Shown: positions 17,225 through 26,113, numbered from the stretch's first letter. The stretch: 64,000 bases of DNA from Devosia limi DSM 17137 (GCF_900128975.1 NZ_FQVC01000002.1:310001-374000); one strand, 5' to 3'. Translations and numbers: made by a program. Notes: a model not told the origin generated them from the letters alone.

Positions 17225-17369
17225 CGCCGGTCTTCTATCACGACCGTTGGCGGGCGCAATCGACTGGGTGCTGGTCTCGCGTGGCAATAGCGTTACCGGT
17301 TCCGTAACGGAGCCCTGACAGAATGGTGCCATCGGCTGCGGGCGATGAGGCTGGCAGCGATGGACCAGG

Positions 17370-17657
17370 GTGGTTATCGTGCGCTTGGCGGTTATTGACG
17401 GCGGGCAGGGGCGTGCCGGGCGGGCCTCGGACCATGTGAGAATCGAAGACGTCGAGGCCGAAGCCCAGCGCCGGTTGCGCATTTGCAGGGTGCAGGAATG
17501 GCGGGCCCGCGAGTTCATTACCGGCATTGCCGTGCCCGCTGACATCAAGCACTTCGAACTGCAGGTCAATTTTGCCGCGCAGGCCATTTGCTGCCTATCG
17601 CCAATCCCGGCTGATTTTGACGATGATCTTTATTGGCCGACCTATTGGGGCGAATAA
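17370..17657 (+). CDS. Conserved-looking hypothetical protein
   Basis: A 95-residue reading frame beginning with GTG. The C-terminal two thirds look like a real protein: RRLRICRVQEWRAREFITG, VPADIKHFELQVNFAAQAI and a YWP motif near the end (PADFDDDLYWPTYWGE). I recall small rhizobial hypothetical proteins with this TG-x-VP-x-I and PIP-D-YWP pattern, but cannot verify this. An internal GTG at 17379 is an alternative start. Divergent from the nucleosidase gene. No function assigned. Confidence 0.6.
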   Translation: MVIVRLAVIDGGQGRAGRASDHVRIEDVEAEAQRRLRICRVQEWRAREFITGIAVPADIKHFELQVNFAAQAICCLSPIPADFDDDLYWPTYWGE

Positions 17658-17778
17658 AGGGCCATGCCATCATCACCGCGATAGCGAAGTATTGACGCGT
17701 AAAAGTAAGACATCGTTATTGGCGCGCTGCCAGACTGATACTGAGCGTCACTGACAGCACGCGCTGTGCGGAAGCAGG

Positions 17779-18885
17779 ATGATGGTGGGTCGCCGGGGGA
17801 GCCGACTGGCTGAACTGGTCCATGCGGAGGCACTTGCCACCTCGTGGAGACGGGCTCGCGACTGGCTGCGGGATCATCTGGTGCCCGCGCGAATTGCCGA
17901 TCAGCGGCGGCTGGAAAACCAACTTCGTGACAGCCAGAAACGCCTGGCGCGCGCACTTGCCTATATGGCTGACGGCCTGGCGATGTTCGACGCCGAAGGG
18001 CGCCTGATCTTCTGCAACGAGCAGTATCTGTCATTCTTTCCGCGAACGGCACATCTGCGGGTTCCGGGCGCCGCGTTTCGCGACATCCTCGAAGCCGTCG
18101 TGGCCAGCGGCGAGCAACTGGGAGCCGGCACAGGGGCCAATGCAGCCTGCTGGGTCGATGAGATAGCGGCCTCCCTGCACGTAATGGGGGAGGAAGAAGT
18201 GCATCTGTTCGATGGGCACTGGCTGCATATCCGCACCCGGCCAACTGACGATGGCACCTCGATGGTGGTGGTGTCCGACATGACCAAGATCAAGCGGGAC
18301 GAAGCCGAACTGCTGATCCTCACCGAGCAACTCAAGGTCCTTGCAAGTACCGACGGTCTCACGGGGCTGATGAATCGTCGCGCCTTCGACCATGCGCTCG
18401 ATACCGAACTCGCGCGAAGCCGGCGCAACAACTCGCCGCTCAGTCTGCTGATCATCGATATCGACTGGTTCAAGGCCTTCAATGACCTCTACGGGCATCC
18501 GGCCGGCGATACCTGCCTAAGGGCGGTTGGTGCGAGCCTCAAGCGTGTGCTGACGCGCCCGGCGGACTTCGTGGCCCGCTATGGCGGCGAGGAGTTTGTT
18601 GCGGTACTGCCCGATATGGACGAGGCGGGGGCGATCAAGGTCGCGGAGGCGTTCAGGAGAGCACTTCTGGAACGCAATCTGGTTCATGGTGGCAGCGGTA
18701 CCGGGCGAGTGACTGCAAGCGTCGGTGCGGCTACCTATCGGGCCCATAGCGACCTGCGTTGGTCCAGGGAGCTGGTGTCGCGGGCCGATCAGGCGCTGTA
18801 CAATGCCAAGGCCGAAGGACGGGACCGGATTTGCGCCTGGAGCGCAAACTACACGGCGCCGGAAACCCGTACGGGTCAGTACTAG
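17779..18885 (+). CDS. Diguanylate cyclase (PAS-GGDEF)
   Basis: A 368-residue cytoplasmic enzyme making cyclic di-GMP. Residues 50-175 form a PAS_7-type sensor (LARALAYMADGLAMFDAEGR, FCNEQYLSFFP, ending VVVSDMTKIKRDE). A short coiled-coil linker leads into the GGDEF domain (about 195-355): LASTDGLTGLMNRRAFD, DIDWFKAFNDLYGHPAGD and the active-site RYGGEEF. RPAD sits five residues before GGEEF, an intact inhibitory RxxD I-site, so product inhibition is expected. No EAL domain. No heme or flavin ligand motif is evident in the PAS. Confidence 0.92.
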   Translation: MMVGRRGSRLAELVHAEALATSWRRARDWLRDHLVPARIADQRRLENQLRDSQKRLARALAYMADGLAMFDAEGRLIFCNEQYLSFFPRTAHLRVPGAAFRDILEAVVASGEQLGAGTGANAACWVDEIAASLHVMGEEEVHLFDGHWLHIRTRPTDDGTSMVVVSDMTKIKRDEAELLILTEQLKVLASTDGLTGLMNRRAFDHALDTELARSRRNNSPLSLLIIDIDWFKAFNDLYGHPAGDTCLRAVGASLKRVLTRPADFVARYGGEEFVAVLPDMDEAGAIKVAEAFRRALLERNLVHGGSGTGRVTASVGAATYRAHSDLRWSRELVSRADQALYNAKAEGRDRICAWSANYTAPETRTGQY

Positions 18886-18923
18886 GCCGGATCAAGAATC
18901 CCCGCCGCGACACGGCTGCATTG

Positions 18924-19139
18924 TCAGTGGCCTGCCGGTGGGATGGCGCTCCCGGTCTTGGCGTAGTCCCGCAGCTTGTTCCGCAAGGTCCTGATCGAAA
19001 TGCCCAGGATGTCCGCGGCGTGAGTGCGATTGCCTTCGGTTTGTCGCAGCGTAGCCAGGATCAAGTCTCGCTCGACCTCCGCGACAGGTAGCCCGACAAG
19101 GGCCTCAGCGGCAGAAGCGGCAGGCGCAGGGTGGTACAT
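18924..19139 (-). CDS. Orphan Fis-type helix-turn-helix protein
   Basis: A 71-residue protein consisting almost only of an HTH_8 domain: VAEVERDLILATLRQTEGNR, then THAADILGISIRTLRNKLRDY. This is the DNA-binding end of NtrC-family activators (FlbD and others), but there is no AAA+ or receiver domain. The start at 19139 has AGAAGG nearby; an upstream ATG would add eight residues without a ribosome site. It converges with the cyclase gene, with a 38-bp gap. Could be a Fis-like nucleoid or promoter-specific factor, or a relic of a longer activator. Confidence 0.75.
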   Translation of the reverse strand: MYHPAPAASAAEALVGLPVAEVERDLILATLRQTEGNRTHAADILGISIRTLRNKLRDYAKTGSAIPPAGH

Positions 19140-19364
19140 GTTACCTTCTTTCTGAGCCCCCATAGATTGCTCAGAACACAGGGTAAGGGTGGCCCTTTAG
19201 GGTTAACGACTCCTTAATTCCGTATGTATCTGTACGAATTTGGCGTCATCTTCGCAGTTGCGGCGCCGAAGAACCGTGCCAAAGTCAAAATCACGAGCAT
19301 TTTCAGGAACAAAATTGCGTCAGGCTTGCTTTTGCTTGCAGCGATTGGGACGTGAGGGGCGACG

Positions 19365-20465
19365 ATGGATAAGGCGACCGCTGAGCTCAGCCGGCAAATC
19401 GGGCGGGGACGGGAGGCCAGATCACCGATCGAAATTCCGGTCCCGGGATGGAAAGACATCTTCTACCGGGTGTTCATGAGCATCATGCGGGATCGCATCC
19501 TGCTGACAGCAGCCGGTGTCACGTTTTACTTCCTGTTGGCGCTGGTGCCGACGCTCAATGCGTTCATCTCGATCTATGGTCTGTTTAACGACCGGGCCAA
19601 CGTCATCGACCATGTCGATCTGCTGGTCGGCATCGTGCCGCCCGGCGGGCTCGATATCATCCGCGAACAATTGCTCCGATTGGCCAGCCAGGGGAACGAA
19701 GCGCTTGGACTGACGCTGATCACCTCGCTGGCGATCGCCTTCTGGAGTGCCGGTGCCGGCATCCGGGCGATGTTTGAAGCGATGAATATTGCCTATCAGG
19801 AGCAAGAGAAGCGGCAGTTCTTTGTTGTCCATGCCCTGGCGCTTCTTTTCACGTTTGCGGGCGCAATTGCGGCGCTGCTAGTCGTGTCGACGGTGGTGGT
19901 GGTGCCGCTCTTGCTGGATCTGTTTGCCGCCGAGGGCAGCTTTGAGTGGCTGGTTCGCGTCTCGAGCTATGGGGCCATGTTGCTGGTCCTGCTGGTCGGG
20001 ATTTGCGCCCTCTACCGCTGGGGGCCAAGCCGGGAGAAAGCCAAGTGGCACTGGATTACGCCGGGTGCCTTTGTGGCGGTGGTGCTGCTTGGCGTGGCGT
20101 CTTTTCTGTTCTCCTGGTACCTGGCCAACTTCACCGATTATGGCGCGGCCTATGGTTCGCTCGGTGCGTTGATCGGCTTTCTGACCTGGATCTGGATTTC
20201 GGTGACGCTGGTGATCATTGGGGCACAGCTGAATTCGGAAATCGAACATCAGACGGCGCAGGATTCAACGACCGGACCGGAGCTGCCTTTGGGTGAGCGC
20301 GGTGCCTACATGGCCGACAGCGTTGGCCGCGTCTGGCCGCCCGATCGCCGGCGGCTACGGACGGTGACGCGGCCGGAGCGCGATCCAGTCTCGTTGGGCA
20401 TGATTGCATTGACCATGGCTTCGGTAATTGTCCTGAGCATCGTGCAGCGGGGCAGGGATCGTTAG
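19365..20465 (+). CDS. YihY/BrkB-family inner-membrane protein
   Basis: A 366-residue membrane protein of the YihY/virulence factor BrkB family (formerly annotated as RNase BN). Family marks are LTAAGVTFYFLLALVPTLNA (residues 45-65), FWSAGAGIRAMFEAMNIAY, and GAYGSLGALIGFLTWIW-like YGAAYGSLGALIGFLTWIWI near 255. About six central helices, then a hydrophilic region and one further hydrophobic stretch at the C-terminus (MIALTMASVIVLSIV). GAGGGG precedes the ATG. Transport substrate and function are not established for the family. Confidence 0.9.
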   Translation: MDKATAELSRQIGRGREARSPIEIPVPGWKDIFYRVFMSIMRDRILLTAAGVTFYFLLALVPTLNAFISIYGLFNDRANVIDHVDLLVGIVPPGGLDIIREQLLRLASQGNEALGLTLITSLAIAFWSAGAGIRAMFEAMNIAYQEQEKRQFFVVHALALLFTFAGAIAALLVVSTVVVVPLLLDLFAAEGSFEWLVRVSSYGAMLLVLLVGICALYRWGPSREKAKWHWITPGAFVAVVLLGVASFLFSWYLANFTDYGAAYGSLGALIGFLTWIWISVTLVIIGAQLNSEIEHQTAQDSTTGPELPLGERGAYMADSVGRVWPPDRRRLRTVTRPERDPVSLGMIALTMASVIVLSIVQRGRDR

Positions 20466-20560
20466 CCAGTCATGCAGTTGCGCCGCGCGCTGACTTCCAG
20501 CACAACTAACGCCGATGAATCGTTGCACCACTTTGCCGCGACTGCCTTTCGGAGAATTCA

Positions 20561-21880
20561 ATGACCGGCTTCCTCATCCTTCCCGTCCTGGCAGCGCTGC
20601 TTGCTGGGGGAGTGTGGTATTTCACTATCGGCCGACGACATGCCGGTCCGCCGAAGACTCCGGTCTTTGGGCCAAACCCGACCATTCCTGACGCCCATCC
20701 GCAGGGCAAGATACCGACGCTGAAGATGCCGACAGCCACGGGCTGGGCGCCTGGACAGAAGCCGACCGCAGCCCCTGGGCTGGCGGTCACCGCCTTTGCG
20801 ATGGGGCTCAAGCATCCGCGCTGGGCCTATGTGCTGCCAAACGGCGACGTGCTGATTGCCGAATCCTCGACGCTGCCGAGCAAGGTCACAGGATTCATGG
20901 ACTATGCCATGAACCGGGTGATGCGCCGTGCTGGCGCGCAGCGTGAGAGTGCCAACCGCATCACGCTGCTGCGTGACGCCGATGGCGATGGCGTGCCGGA
21001 AGTGCGCGAGGTTTTCCTGGAGAACTTGAGCCAGCCCTTCGGCATGGCGCTGGTGGGAGACACGTTCTATGTCGGCAATACCGACAGCGTGGTGGCATTT
21101 CCCTATGTCGAGGGCCAGACCCGCATCACGGCACCCGGCCGCAAGCTAACCGACCTGAAGCCAGGCGGCCACTGGACGCGCAATCTCATCGCCAGCAAGG
21201 ATGGTCGCAAGCTCTATATCGGCGTCGGTTCCATCGGCAATATTGCCGAGGGTGGTATCGAATTGGAGCAGGATCGGGCCGCCATTCTTGAACTCGATCT
21301 CGAAACCAATGAACGCCGGGTGTTTGCCTCGGGCCTGCGCAACCCGGTTGGGATGGCGTGGGAGCCAACCACTGGCTCGCTTTGGACCGTGGTCAATGAA
21401 CGGGACGGCCTCGGCGACGAAACTCCGCCCGACTACCTGACTTCGGTCCAGGATGGCGGTTTTTATGGCTGGCCCTATTCCTATTGGGGCAAGACTGTCG
21501 ACGATCGCGTGCCGCAGGATCCGGCAATGGTGGCCAAGGCGCTGACACCCGACTATGCGCTGGGTGGTCATACCGCATCTTTGGGTCTGTGCTGGTTGCC
21601 GGAAGGGACATTGCCGGGCATGCCGCAAGGCATGGTCATTGGTCAGCATGGTTCCTGGAACCGTAGCATTCTCAGCGGTTACAAGATGATCCTCGTTCCT
21701 TTCGTAAATGGCCGTCCGGAAGGCGCGCCTATCGAACTGCTGACGGACTTCCTGGCACCCGATGAAAAGACCTCCTATGGCCGCCCGGTTGGCGTGACCA
21801 TCGCCAAGGACGGCAGCCTGCTGCTGGTGGACGACGTTGGCGACGCTGTCTGGCGCGTTACAGGCGCTGCCGGCCGCTAA
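20561..21880 (+). CDS. PQQ-dependent sugar dehydrogenase / L-sorbosone dehydrogenase-like protein
   Basis: A 439-residue protein with an N-terminal membrane anchor or signal (FLILPVLAALLAGGVWYFTI), then a six-bladed beta-propeller of the glucose/sorbosone dehydrogenase family. Marks include NRITLLRDADGDGVPEVREV (a calcium-binding-like Asp loop), QPFGMALVGDTFYVGNTD, FASGLRNPVGMAWEP, DGGFYGWPYSYWG and GQHGSWNRS. Predicted to act on the periplasmic side with PQQ. No pqq synthesis genes are in the window, so PQQ would have to be made elsewhere or scavenged. GGAG precedes the ATG. Confidence 0.88.
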   Translation: MTGFLILPVLAALLAGGVWYFTIGRRHAGPPKTPVFGPNPTIPDAHPQGKIPTLKMPTATGWAPGQKPTAAPGLAVTAFAMGLKHPRWAYVLPNGDVLIAESSTLPSKVTGFMDYAMNRVMRRAGAQRESANRITLLRDADGDGVPEVREVFLENLSQPFGMALVGDTFYVGNTDSVVAFPYVEGQTRITAPGRKLTDLKPGGHWTRNLIASKDGRKLYIGVGSIGNIAEGGIELEQDRAAILELDLETNERRVFASGLRNPVGMAWEPTTGSLWTVVNERDGLGDETPPDYLTSVQDGGFYGWPYSYWGKTVDDRVPQDPAMVAKALTPDYALGGHTASLGLCWLPEGTLPGMPQGMVIGQHGSWNRSILSGYKMILVPFVNGRPEGAPIELLTDFLAPDEKTSYGRPVGVTIAKDGSLLLVDDVGDAVWRVTGAAGR

Positions 21881-21888
21881 AGAGTCCA

Positions 21889-21918
21889 GGCGGTCACTTG
21901 CTCAGGCAAGTGGCCGCC
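21889..21918 (+). terminator. Hairpin after the sorbosone dehydrogenase-like gene
   Basis: GGCGGTCACTTGC, loop TCAG, GCAAGTGGCCGCC: a 13-bp stem with one G-T pair, eight bases past the stop. No T-tract follows, so strong structure but uncertain termination. Confidence 0.5.
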
Positions 21919-21992
21919 CGCCTACGGCTGGCGAGGTCCGCATGATGCGCAGATGAATGCGAAGCCCCCGCTACCCCGACCTGCCGTTGCGG

Positions 21993-22676
21993 CTATTGCG
22001 CGCCGGCTTGTTCCAACACCCGGGCGATTTCCACATAGCCCCGCGCATTGGCGTGCTGGAGGGGCGTGACGCCGTCAAGATCGGCAAGGTTGAGATTGGC
22101 GCCGGCGGCGATCAGGCGCTGCACCGTGGTGACCTGATCGGGGCCGCCGTTACCGAGGAGCACGGCCTCGAGCAAGGCCGTCCAGCCAAGGCGGTTGACG
22201 TGGTCCACGTTGATACCGGCGGCGATCAGTGCCTCGACAGTTTCGACATAGCCATGCTCGGAGGCGGGGATGAGGGCCGTGCCGCCATAGCGGTTGGTGC
22301 TTGCGAGATCGGCGCCATGGGCCAGAGTCAGGCGGAGGATTTCGATTTGCCCGCTGGCACCGGCGAGCAGATAGGGCGTGTCTTCGATATCATCCCTGGC
22401 ATTGACGTCGGCGCCTGCCTCGATCAGCCGGCGGGCGGCTTCGATATCGCGGTTCTGCACGGCCAGCATCAGGGCGGTACGCTGTCTGGAATCGCGGGAT
22501 TCGAGCGGAGTGCCGGCTGCAATGGCCTGCTCGAGAGCTGTGATATCGCCATTTGTGGCGGCGATTGTCAGCGGGGTCGACGCCTGGGCGAGGCTCGGGC
22601 CGGAACCAGCAATCATTGCAGACACTCCCAAAAATGCCGCCAGAGCGGTCGGCTTCAAAGCCATCAGCTTGCGCAT
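21993..22676 (-). CDS. Periplasmic ankyrin-repeat protein
   Basis: A 227-residue protein with a Sec signal peptide (hydrophobic stretch AFLGVSAMIAGSG, cleavage near LAQA). About five ankyrin repeats follow: TPLTIAATNGDITALEQAIA, RTALMLAVQNRDIEAARRLI, then repeats starting DTPYLLAGASGQ, GGTALIPASEHG, LGWTALLEAVLLG and VTPLQHANARGY. A GGGG element lies upstream of the ATG at 22676. Exported ankyrin proteins are sometimes linked to catalase or envelope stress, but nothing nearby supports a specific partner. Confidence 0.88.
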   Translation of the reverse strand: MRKLMALKPTALAAFLGVSAMIAGSGPSLAQASTPLTIAATNGDITALEQAIAAGTPLESRDSRQRTALMLAVQNRDIEAARRLIEAGADVNARDDIEDTPYLLAGASGQIEILRLTLAHGADLASTNRYGGTALIPASEHGYVETVEALIAAGINVDHVNRLGWTALLEAVLLGNGGPDQVTTVQRLIAAGANLNLADLDGVTPLQHANARGYVEIARVLEQAGAQ

Positions 22677-22926
22677 TCTACGCCCCTTTTGTGATCCCTG
22701 AGCTGACCACACCGCGTCGCATTGGGCCAGATGACCCGCGCGAAATTGAACGACTGAATCCGCCCAAAGCGGCCATATGGGGTAGGGTGCGGCGGGCTAA
22801 ATTGCCGCAAGCGGTTTCAATCGCGGTCAAAATCCCTACATTGTGGCATCGCTGTCGTGTGCGCCCTGCGCGCGGCCTCCAGATTGGGCAGCATTGTTGC
22901 GCCCGCAATCTCAGAAGGAAACAGCC

Positions 22927-23364
22927 ATGACCGAAGCCAAAATGGGTGACGTTGTCCGCATCAATTATACTGGCCGCCTGACCAATGGCACCCAGTTCGA
23001 CTCCTCGACCGGCAAGGAGCCGTTGGAGTTCACGCTCGGCCTGGGCCAGGTGATCAAGGGGCTCGAAGCGCACGTTGCCGGGATGGCAGAGGGTGACAAG
23101 AGCACCGTCACCATTCCCTGCGATCAGGCGTACGGCCCGCATCGTCCCGAGGCCGTCCAGAAGCTGGACCGCGCCAAGGTACCGAGCGGTATCGACGTGC
23201 GGGTGGGCACCCAATTGCAGGCACGCACCGCCGATGGCGGGTTGATGCCGATCACGGTGGTTGAGCTCGACGAGACCAGCGTCAAGGTGGATGCCAATCA
23301 TCCGCTGGCCGGGCAGGACCTGGTCTTCGACGTTGAACTGGTTGAAGTGGTCAAAGCCGCCTAG
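22927..23364 (+). CDS. FKBP-type peptidyl-prolyl isomerase (SlyD-like)
   Basis: A 145-residue protein without a signal peptide, so cytoplasmic. The FKBP fold is clear: GDVVRINYTGRLTNGTQFDS, PLEFTLGLGQVIKGLEAHVA, GMAEGDKSTVTIPCDQAYGP, and an inserted IF-type flap (PSGIDVRVGTQLQARTADGG) typical of SlyD/short archaeal-type FKBPs. The His-rich metal-binding tail of E. coli SlyD is absent. AAGGAA precedes the ATG. Expected to be a folding catalyst with chaperone activity. Confidence 0.92.
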   Translation: MTEAKMGDVVRINYTGRLTNGTQFDSSTGKEPLEFTLGLGQVIKGLEAHVAGMAEGDKSTVTIPCDQAYGPHRPEAVQKLDRAKVPSGIDVRVGTQLQARTADGGLMPITVVELDETSVKVDANHPLAGQDLVFDVELVEVVKAA

Positions 23365-23374
23365 CCGACAAACC

Positions 23375-23401
23375 GGCCATTCCTGCAGCGCAGGAATGGC
23401 C
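23375..23401 (+). terminator. Hairpin after the FKBP gene
   Basis: Perfect 12-bp stem GGCCATTCCTGC / GCAGGAATGGCC with loop AGC, eleven bases past the stop. No T-run follows, so probable but unproven terminator insulating the next operon. Confidence 0.55.
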
Positions 23402-23436
23402 CAAAAGGATGCCGTTCACAACCTGATGTCTGTGAT

Positions 23437-23483
23437 TGACAACGTTAACATCATTCCGTAGACCGGAACTGTTAACGTTGTCA
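23437..23483. promoter_or_regulatory. Paired LacI-type operators upstream of the 23503-30211 operon
   Basis: TGACAACGTTAACA (23437-23450) and its exact reverse complement TGTTAACGTTGTCA (23470-23483). Each copy is itself a quasi-palindrome of the form TGnnAACGTTnnCA centred on CG, the usual layout of LacI/GalR-family operators. Centres are 33 bp apart, about three helical turns, on the same DNA face. The second ends 19 bp before the GTG of the first gene. The obvious candidate regulator is the LacI-family protein encoded at the end of this operon. Confidence 0.75.
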
Positions 23484-23502
23484 TCGGACAAGGTGCTGAA
23501 GC

Positions 23503-24756
23503 GTGCTGAACGGTTTCTATCGGGGTTTGGCTGGCCGGGTTTCCGGCGGCGATACGACGGACTTGCTGGCGGGATTGCGGCCCGAAGATGGATCGATGCC
23601 GTTGCCGGTATTGACCATTGACGAGGCGGCTTTCGACCGCAACGCCGATGTGATGTTTGGCTATGCCAAGGCGCTGGGCGTGTCCTTGGCGCCGCATGCC
23701 AAGACGCCGATGTCGCCTGAGTTGAGCCAGCGCCTGATTGATCGCGGTGCCTGGGGTCTGTCGGTGGCGAACCTGCAGCAGGCTTCTGTTCTGCTCGATG
23801 CCGGTTTCCAGCGGCTGCTGATTGCCAACCAGATTGGTGGGCGCGCTGCCGGGCGACATTTCGGGGCGCTGCTCAAGCGCCATCCTGATGCCGAACTCAT
23901 GTTCTTCGTCGACTCCATCGCCAGCCTTGATGCGGTGGACGAAGCTGCTGCCGTTGCGGGCTGGACCCTGCCGGTGCTGGTCGAGGTGGGCCGGGGCCGG
24001 GCTGGCGCGCGCGATCTCGACGCTGTGTCTGCCATCATTGCTCATGCCGCCAGCCTTGCGCTGGTTAGCCTGGCGGGCGTCGCTACCTATGAGGGTGCTG
24101 TGGCGCAGGCCGATGCTGCCGCCACCCGCAAGGCGATTGCCGATCTCGACCGATTGGCGCTGGACGCCTTTGCCGCCGTGCGTGCCGCCGCGCCGGATGT
24201 GCCATTGATCCTGACAGCGGGCGGTTCTTCGTTCTTCGATCTGGTGCTTGAGGACCTTCTGCCGGCACTCAAGGCCGACGGCAATGCCGAATTCGTGCTG
24301 CGCAGCGGCGCAATCTACTTTCATGACCACGGGGTTTATCAGCGGGCGCTGTCCGCTCTGGATATGCGATTTGGCTTTGCACCGGTGACGGGATTGGTGG
24401 CCAGCGAGGCATTCGTGCCGGCGGTCAAAGTCTGGGCCGAGGTGCTGTCGCGCCCGGAACCCGGTTTGGTGATCTGCGGGTTGGGGATGCGCGATGTGGC
24501 GTCTGACCAGGACCTGCCATTGCCCCTGGCGCTTTACCGCGACGGTGCCGAGATCGCGGAGCGTCCCGGTCAAGTCACCAAGCTCAACGACCAGCACGCT
24601 TTCCTGCGGGTCGATCCGCAGAGCGATATTGCCGTTGGCGACGTGATTGCCTTCGGAATCTCCCATCCATGCACCTGCTTTGACCGCTGGCGTATCCTGT
24701 TCGGGCGCAATCCCGATGGCGCCATCGTTGCGGCTTATCCGACCCATTTCGGCTAA
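23503..24756 (+). CDS. PLP-dependent amino acid deaminase of the D-serine dehydratase / D-threonine aldolase family
   Basis: A 417-residue fold-type III PLP enzyme (alanine racemase N-terminal barrel). The PLP lysine is in APHAKTPMSPEL near residue 68. Other marks are SVANLQQASVLLDAGF, VLVEVGRGRAGA and TAGGSSFFD. The C-terminal domain ends with SHPCTCFDRW, the His/Cys zinc pair of the DSD1-like group (eukaryotic-type D-serine dehydratase). Predicted to remove ammonia from a D-hydroxy amino acid (D-serine or D-threonine), giving an enamine that becomes a keto acid; aldol cleavage is the alternative. The GTG start is weakly preceded by AAGG. First gene of an operon with an amino acid importer and a Rid deaminase. 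Confidence 0.85.
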   Translation: MLNGFYRGLAGRVSGGDTTDLLAGLRPEDGSMPLPVLTIDEAAFDRNADVMFGYAKALGVSLAPHAKTPMSPELSQRLIDRGAWGLSVANLQQASVLLDAGFQRLLIANQIGGRAAGRHFGALLKRHPDAELMFFVDSIASLDAVDEAAAVAGWTLPVLVEVGRGRAGARDLDAVSAIIAHAASLALVSLAGVATYEGAVAQADAAATRKAIADLDRLALDAFAAVRAAAPDVPLILTAGGSSFFDLVLEDLLPALKADGNAEFVLRSGAIYFHDHGVYQRALSALDMRFGFAPVTGLVASEAFVPAVKVWAEVLSRPEPGLVICGLGMRDVASDQDLPLPLALYRDGAEIAERPGQVTKLNDQHAFLRVDPQSDIAVGDVIAFGISHPCTCFDRWRILFGRNPDGAIVAAYPTHFG

Positions 24757-24785
24757 CCGCCTCGCACTGAACAAGGGCCATCATC

Positions 24786-25451
24786 TTGCAACTCAACTTC
24801 AACCAGCTCTGGCGCTATCAGGACGAATTCCTGCACGGCATCCAGATGACGCTGACCCTCACGTTGATCGCGACGGTGTTCGGGTTGGCCATCGGCCTGG
24901 CCGGCGCCAGCCTGTCGCGCAGTCGTTTTGCGCCAGTACGGATTGCGATCGCGACCTATGTCGAACTGATCCGCAATACTCCGGCGCTGATCCAGATCTT
25001 CCTGATCTTCTTCGTGCTGCCCTATGCCGGACTGCGGTTTCCGCCGTTCTATGCGGCAGCGGTGGCGCTTTCGATCTATATGGGTGCCTATGCGGTCGAG
25101 ATTTTCCGCAGTGGCCTTGCATCCATTCCCAAGAGCCAGATCGAGGCCGGACAGTGCCTGGGGCTGAGCAAGTTCCAGGTGTTCCGTCACGTTATCCTGC
25201 CGCCGGCGCTGCGCAATATTTACCCGTCGCTGACCAGCCAGATCATCCTGGTGTTGCTTGGTAGTTCACTGGCATCGCAGGTTTCCGCCGAGGAGCTGTT
25301 CCACACCGCCGCATTCGTTGAAAGCCGCACCTTCCGCAGTTTTGAAGTCTACGCGGTGGTCTGCGCCATCTACTTCGTCATGGTGCTGTCGCTGCGCCTC
25401 CTGTTCTCCGGCTTCGAGCGGATCGCGTTCCGCTGGCCGACCCGACGCTAA
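24786..25451 (+). CDS. Polar amino acid ABC transporter permease (HisM/GlnP family)
   Basis: A 221-residue inner-membrane permease. The family EAA loop is present (YAVEIFRSGLASIPKSQIEA, continuing GQCLGLS), as is the N-terminal FLHGIQMTLTLTLIATVFGL. It starts with TTG, with AAGGG about nine bases upstream. About five helices. Pairs with the next permease gene, 11 bp downstream, to form the channel. Confidence 0.93.
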   Translation: MQLNFNQLWRYQDEFLHGIQMTLTLTLIATVFGLAIGLAGASLSRSRFAPVRIAIATYVELIRNTPALIQIFLIFFVLPYAGLRFPPFYAAAVALSIYMGAYAVEIFRSGLASIPKSQIEAGQCLGLSKFQVFRHVILPPALRNIYPSLTSQIILVLLGSSLASQVSAEELFHTAAFVESRTFRSFEVYAVVCAIYFVMVLSLRLLFSGFERIAFRWPTRR

Positions 25452-25462
25452 GGAGAGCAGGA

Positions 25463-26113
25463 ATGCGTGAGTTTGGAATTTTTGACGTTCTGACAATGCT
25501 GTGGGCTGTGCAGTGGACAGCTGCCCTGGTGGTCATCGCCCTGATCTTTGGCGCACCGCTGGGCCTCTTGCTGGCGCAGATGCGCACCAGCAGCAACAAG
25601 GTGCTTAACCTGATCGCGTTGTGCATCCTGCAAATCGTGCAGGGCGTGCCGCTGCTGGCCATGCTGATGTTCTTCTATTTCGGCATGCCGATGTTTCTGG
25701 GTGTCCAGATGCCGGCGCTGGTTTCTGTCGGCGTGGTGTTCTCGATTTTCGCTGCGGCGTTCCTCGGGGAAATTTGGCGCGGCGGCATCCAGGCGGTACA
25801 CACCGCCCAGTCCGAGGCTGCGGCCTGCCTTGGCCTCACCAAATGGCAGGGCTTCCGCTATGTCGTGGCCCCGCAGGCTTTCAAGATTGCCCTGCCAGCC
25901 ACGGTCGGCTTCCTGGTGCAGCTGATCAAGAACACCTCGCTGGCCTCGGTGGTCGGCTTCGTCGAACTGGCGCGCGCCGGGCAGTTGGCCAGCGCCGCCA
26001 CCTTCCAGCCCCTTATGTCCTACGCCTGCGTCGCCGCGATCTATTTCGCGATCTGCTTCCCGTTGACGCACTGGTCCCGCTCTCTGGAGAACAAGCTCAA
26101 TGGCGCTCGTTGA
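25463..26113 (+). CDS. Polar amino acid ABC transporter permease (second subunit)
   Basis: A 216-residue permease paralogous to the preceding one, with the EAA loop FLGEIWRGGIQAVHTAQSEA and downstream LPATVGFLVQLIKNTSLASV, a hallmark of amino acid permeases. AAGGAGAG precedes the ATG. Its 3' end overlaps the ATPase gene by 14 bp, implying coupled translation. Confidence 0.93.
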   Translation: MREFGIFDVLTMLWAVQWTAALVVIALIFGAPLGLLLAQMRTSSNKVLNLIALCILQIVQGVPLLAMLMFFYFGMPMFLGVQMPALVSVGVVFSIFAAAFLGEIWRGGIQAVHTAQSEAAACLGLTKWQGFRYVVAPQAFKIALPATVGFLVQLIKNTSLASVVGFVELARAGQLASAATFQPLMSYACVAAIYFAICFPLTHWSRSLENKLNGAR

